Of a stretch of DNA of 8,352 nt, positions 6,008 to 8,352 are shown piece after piece; position 1 is the stretch's first letter; each line of letters starts with the position of its first letter. The position numbers and the translations under genes were made by a program. Origin of the DNA: Verrucomicrobiota bacterium (GTDB lineage Bacteria > Verrucomicrobiota > Verrucomicrobiia > Chthoniobacterales > UBA10450); the NCBI GenBank assembly GCA_003217965.1, contig QHNB01000167.1:1-8352 (forward strand), written 5' to 3'. The notes beneath the pieces are model-generated. The model ran no database searches, was not told the DNA's origin, and was given only the letters and a program-made list of their open reading frames with translations.

Positions 6008-6485
6008 CGCTGTCGTCAACGATCTTCACATCGTCGACTTTCCACAGACCGTTTTCTTTGATAAGCCCGACATTGAAGATTTGCTTGCCGATCAATCGAC
6101 CCGTTAGCGTGACGCGGGCGGTTGCCGCCCCACCGTGTATTTTGACCTGTTCGATCGCGATTTTAGAATGCCAATCCTGATCGAACTGCTGAGGATCGAG
6201 CAATGCACTGCCATCGAATCCGTTCGAGCTTAAACGCAGATTGTCGATGCTGGTAAACATGCGTTCGCTTAAGAATTGTTTTAATTCGGTGCGACGTTCA
6301 GTCAACGGATTCACATTATTCTTCAATTCACGTACGTACCATCCGTACAAGTTCCGGATTGTCTCTTCCGGACCTGGCGTGCCGGCGCAGCCGGATAAGC
6401 TCAGGCTGCCGATGGCGCAGATGATGAGGACACGGTTTTCAAACCAAAATCGCTGCCATGAAATGTCTCGACTTGGCGTCGGCAT
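6003..6485 (-). CDS. DUF3828-like lipoprotein
   Basis: The 160-residue protein has a basic N-terminal leader, a hydrophobic stretch (about 19-30) and the lipobox LSGC, with Cys33 the expected lipidated residue, so it should be anchored in an outer or inner membrane facing the periplasm. The mature part begins with EETIRNLYGWYVREL (40-54), the FY.WY start of DUF3828-type domains, and ends with VTLTGRLIGKQIFNVGLIKENGLWKVDDVKI, an alternating strand pattern closed by a Trp. This alpha-helix-plus-sheet layout resembles NTF2/cystatin-like folds. It is a clear paralogue of the upstream gene: both share WYV, PLxxxRxE, LTGR, a VxLxxENGxWKxDxV end and similar spacing. It lies 19 bases after that gene and has only a weak ribosome site. 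Function unknown. Confidence 0.82.
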   Translation of the reverse strand: MPTPSRDISWQRFWFENRVLIICAIGSLSLSGCAGTPGPEETIRNLYGWYVRELKNNVNPLTERRTELKQFLSERMFTSIDNLRLSSNGFDGSALLDPQQFDQDWHSKIAIEQVKIHGGAATARVTLTGRLIGKQIFNVGLIKENGLWKVDDVKIVDDSG

Positions 6486-6504
6486 TGGATGGATGAGATC
6501 GCCA

Positions 6505-6945
6505 CTACTCGAAATTCACTTCATCGATTTTCCAGGCGCCGTTTTCCTGGACAAGTTTAACCTTGAATTCTCGGTCACCCCGTTGACGGCCAGTGAGAAT
6601 AACGCTTAGCCGCGCAATGCGCCCAATGTAGAGGTTTCCTATAGCGACGTTTTTTTCCCATTCTGGATCAATCTCGCGCATATTAAAGAATGGATCGAGT
6701 TCTACTCCTCCAGCGGACTTGTGCCGATCGTCGATCTCAGTGAGCAACCGCTCCGTAACGAACTTCCGCATCTCCGGGCGCTTTTGATTGAGTGGTTTGG
6801 CACCATTTAAGACCTCATGCACGTACCAACCATAAAAGGTACGAACGGCGTCAGCTGGCGTGTTACCCGCGCTATAGACCTGAGCTGGAATTAATAGCGA
6901 AATGACAAGCGCAAATATAGTCTTCAATGTAGTCACGGAATGCAT
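6505..6945 (-). CDS. Exported DUF3828-like protein
   Basis: This 146-residue protein has an ordinary signal peptide (MHSVTTLKTIFALVISLLIPAQVYSA, cleavage probably after Ala26) and no lipobox, so it should be free in the periplasm or secreted. The mature domain starts ADAVRTFYGWYVHEVLNG (31-48) and carries LTGR (117-120) and the end VQENGAWKIDEVNFE, the same architecture as the neighbouring lipoprotein. The pair therefore arose by duplication, with one copy gaining or losing the lipid anchor. It begins 18 bases after the peptidase stop, with GAG close to the ATG. The family has no established activity known to me; with the peptidase upstream, an inhibitor, substrate or assembly-partner role is possible but speculative. 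Confidence 0.8.
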   Translation of the reverse strand: MHSVTTLKTIFALVISLLIPAQVYSAGNTPADAVRTFYGWYVHEVLNGAKPLNQKRPEMRKFVTERLLTEIDDRHKSAGGVELDPFFNMREIDPEWEKNVAIGNLYIGRIARLSVILTGRQRGDREFKVKLVQENGAWKIDEVNFE

Positions 6946-6963
6946 CCATCTCGGACGAATCTG

Positions 6964-7773
6964 TTATTTCACCACTCTGATCGTCCAAAAGTCCGCCGCT
7001 AGGTTGTCGTCGGTCAAATAAGAATAGGGAATGGTGAAATAGCCGCGTATTCCCCAGTTCGTTCCCCAAGAATTACGGCAAACGAACCATCGCTGAGTGT
7101 CATCGTAGCCCACGGCGCAGACAGCGTGACCGCCGAGGACTCGCTCGCGCGTGTTCGGCATCTGGGCATGGCCGGTGCGGGCGACTTCGACTGTTTCGAA
7201 GCTTTCGTAAACGGTAAATCCGAATACGAAGGGATAGCCCGAGGCAAGGCAACCTTGCATTTGCGACACACTTTGGACCAGACGTTGGTAGGTTACGGCA
7301 GTATGTTTGGCCGCCTCCGTGTAGCAAGTTGTCGTCGGGCGTGACCTAAACTTGGTTATAATATAGGGCCACATCGGTTCGGGACAGGCTCCTTGGTTCG
7401 CAACCGTTTTAATTCCATCCCGGATCATCGCACCGCTGTCGGAATTGGTGGTACCTTCAAGAACGCGTTCGTTGTAATAAATAAAGAGGCGAGAAGGGAG
7501 AAAGATTTGGGATAAGCCCTGCTTCATTTGGTCGAACTCAATCGCGCCTCCGATGGCGTTGGCAGTGCAGCTGCCGAGTTGTCCCTGGTCATAAATCGGT
7601 GGGCATTGCCGACGCAGATCGACTCGAGTCGGCAAAGCACGGAGCATTGCCACAGGCGCGGCATAAAGGAAATCGCGGTGATCGGGCAGATCAGGGATCC
7701 AGCCAAAACCTTTTCCTGATCGTTTGCTTCTCCTGGAAGACGATGTTTTGCGCGACTTAGAGTTGCCAGCCAT
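6964..7773 (-). CDS. C1A papain-family cysteine peptidase
   Basis: This 269-residue protein has every papain hallmark: Gln63 (oxyanion hole) and nucleophile Cys69 in YDQGQLGSCTANA, His216 in LGGHAVCAVGYDD, and Asn234 in VCRNSWGTNWGIRGYFTIPY. The N-terminal motif GFGWIPDLPDHRDFLY (22-37) is typical of bacterial C1A members. Only about 45 residues precede the mature-type domain, so there is no long inhibitory propeptide. The first 20 residues are basic and serine-rich without a hydrophobic core, hence no Sec signal; the frame upstream of the ATG is open for 17 codons but has no start codon. It should cleave peptide bonds in proteins, with S2-pocket-driven specificity that cannot be read here. 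It is followed at 18 bases by two exported DUF3828-like genes, very likely co-transcribed. Confidence 0.92.
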   Translation of the reverse strand: MAGNSKSRKTSSSRRSKRSGKGFGWIPDLPDHRDFLYAAPVAMLRALPTRVDLRRQCPPIYDQGQLGSCTANAIGGAIEFDQMKQGLSQIFLPSRLFIYYNERVLEGTTNSDSGAMIRDGIKTVANQGACPEPMWPYIITKFRSRPTTTCYTEAAKHTAVTYQRLVQSVSQMQGCLASGYPFVFGFTVYESFETVEVARTGHAQMPNTRERVLGGHAVCAVGYDDTQRWFVCRNSWGTNWGIRGYFTIPYSYLTDDNLAADFWTIRVVK

Positions 7774-7947
7774 GGCGATGAACCTAACGAACCGTGAAAC
7801 AGGTTGTCGAGAACGGTGACGGCATCATTCTTCTCCGCTGAGGCTATTGCAGGGGATGCGGGAATAGTGAGACGGTGCAAGCTCATCTTCGTTTTGGCGG
7901 GATTTTTCAAAAAAAGACGGCGACTTTGGTGTGCCGGTGCGAAATCT

Positions 7948-7962
7948 GGGTGAGTCTCACCC
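7948..7962. promoter_or_regulatory. Perfect 15-base dyad, possible operator
   Basis: GGGTGAG-T-CTCACCC is a perfect inverted repeat with a single central base, about 175 bases before the peptidase start. The near-zero spacer makes it a poor RNA hairpin but a plausible binding site for a dimeric regulator. No regulator gene is in the window. Confidence 0.35.
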
Positions 7963-7986
7963 CACTATTGGGAAACGGCCTCATTC

Positions 7987-8051
7987 CTGGATCGGCTACG
8001 CGACACCGGCGGATTCAATAATCCGATGTTCCGATCGCGGCGCCGATCCAG
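7987..8051. repeat. 65-base structured element with a 10-bp outer stem
   Basis: CTGGATCGGC (7987-7996) pairs perfectly with GCCGATCCAG (8042-8051). The enclosed part holds a second hairpin, CGGATT-CAAT-AATCCG (8010-8025). The nested arrangement could be a structured RNA leader, a small RNA or a dispersed palindromic repeat; no family was recognised. Confidence 0.5.
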
Positions 8052-8118
8052 CTAGCCGCCCTTCCGTTACTGCAATTCGAAAAACTCTCGCGCCGGTGAC
8101 TACGTCTGTCGTTTTTTA

Positions 8119-8131
8119 GCTCGTACCGAGC
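8119..8131. repeat. Small hairpin after the CsbD-like gene
   Basis: GCTCG-TAC-CGAGC forms a five-pair stem immediately downstream of the CsbD-like stop. On the minus strand it is followed by an A run, not a T run, so it is not a standard intrinsic terminator. Confidence 0.3.
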
Positions 8132-8132
8132 A

Positions 8133-8312
8133 TTACTCTTCAAAAACCCTTTTGATTTCGCCCACTTTGCGTTGAAGCTTCCCGCCGACTCGCTCGGATG
8201 TTCCGCGGTCTGCCAAATTTGGATTACCAATGGCGCGGCCGGCTTTCTCTTTGATTCTTCCCTTTGCCTCTCTGGCCCGCCCCTTCGCCCGATCCCTGGT
8301 GCTCGATTTCAT
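8133..8312 (-). CDS. CsbD-like small stress protein
   Basis: The 59-residue hydrophilic protein, rich in Lys, Arg, Gly and Glu, shows the CsbD repeat pattern: DRAKGRAREAKGRIKEKAGRA (residues 7-27) followed by GTSERVGGKLQRKVGEIKRVFEE. CsbD-family proteins are small, abundant, general-stress-induced cytoplasmic proteins of unclear mechanism. This member is the very basic short type common outside Firmicutes. The ATG at 8312 is directly preceded by an in-frame GTG that could add one residue. The upstream TTAGGTG holds an AGG too close to the ATG for an ideal ribosome site. It stands alone, separated from the peptidase unit by a long gap, and its promoter lies at or beyond the right edge. Confidence 0.82.
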   Translation of the reverse strand: MKSSTRDRAKGRAREAKGRIKEKAGRAIGNPNLADRGTSERVGGKLQRKVGEIKRVFEE

Positions 8313-8352
8313 CACCTAAGGAATCGCAACAGCGCCAAAAACGAGATGCGTT

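Larger units (their letters stand above)
7774..8132. other. 359-base gene-free interval upstream of the peptidase
   Basis: Between the CsbD-like stop and the peptidase ATG there is no convincing gene. It contains the peptidase ribosome site (AGG at 7783-7785, nine bases from the ATG), a seven-T run on the minus strand (7909-7915), and three dyads described separately. The promoter of the peptidase unit must lie here; no clear -35/-10 pair is claimed. Confidence 0.55.

Noticed and set aside
5738..6019. A 93-codon minus-strand frame in the gap before the cupin operon
   Set aside because: It crosses the nested palindromes and the lipoprotein stop, with no recognisable domain or ribosome site; considered chance or decayed sequence.
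7524..7910. A 128-codon minus-strand frame starting upstream of the peptidase (MKNPAKTKMSLHRL...)
   Set aside because: Two thirds of it overlaps the securely identified C1A peptidase in another frame, its composition is not protein-like there, and the non-overlapping 45 codons show no third-position bias or family resemblance.
7909..7940. Minus-strand seven-T run after CGGC...GCCG as an intrinsic terminator for the CsbD-like gene
   Set aside because: The stem is only four base pairs around a long loop and lies over 200 bases after the stop, too weak to call.

Overview
The window reads as chromosomal DNA of a free-living bacterium, probably a soil Verrucomicrobiota of the Chthoniobacterales/Udaeobacter type. 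That assignment is inferred from two dispersed inverted-repeat families I recall from such genomes and from the mix of small hypothetical proteins. It was not tested by any search. There are no tRNA or rRNA genes, CRISPR arrays, transposases, phage structural genes or plasmid functions. Every complete gene lies on the minus strand; the only plus-strand coding is a 3' gene end at the extreme left.

Following transcription (right to left): (1) At 8133-8312 is a small CsbD-like stress protein. A 359-base gene-free stretch rich in dyads follows. (2) At 7773-6003 is a tight three-gene unit: a papain-like (C1A) cysteine peptidase with an intact catalytic set, then two tandem paralogous exported proteins of DUF3828 type, one with a cleavable signal peptide and one a lipoprotein. 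The gaps are 18 and 19 bases. A 389-base gap follows, carrying a 52-base nested palindromic repeat. (3) At 5613-4245 is a run of four small genes: a canonical cupin, a DUF6483-like helical protein, a very basic small protein and a membrane protein resembling the phage T4 superinfection-immunity (Imm) family. Their junctions are 6-8 bases or coupled, so they are probably one operon. (4) At 4186-3599 is an exported coiled-coil protein with outer-membrane-efflux-like repeats. (5) At 3450-2818 is a six-helix CDF-like cation transporter without the cytoplasmic C-terminal domain. (6) At 2742-1867 is an M29-type aminopeptidase whose metal ligands are present but whose 5' end looks broken. (7) After an 88-base REP-like inverted repeat comes a translationally coupled pair at 1643-93: an ATP-grasp-like protein and a small cupin.

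I see no complete, clearly new defence or biosynthetic system. The most interesting groupings are the C1A peptidase with its two exported DUF3828 partners, the cupin/DUF6483/basic/Imm-like cluster, and the ATP-grasp/cupin pair. Functions for these groups are inferred from gene order and motif reading only.
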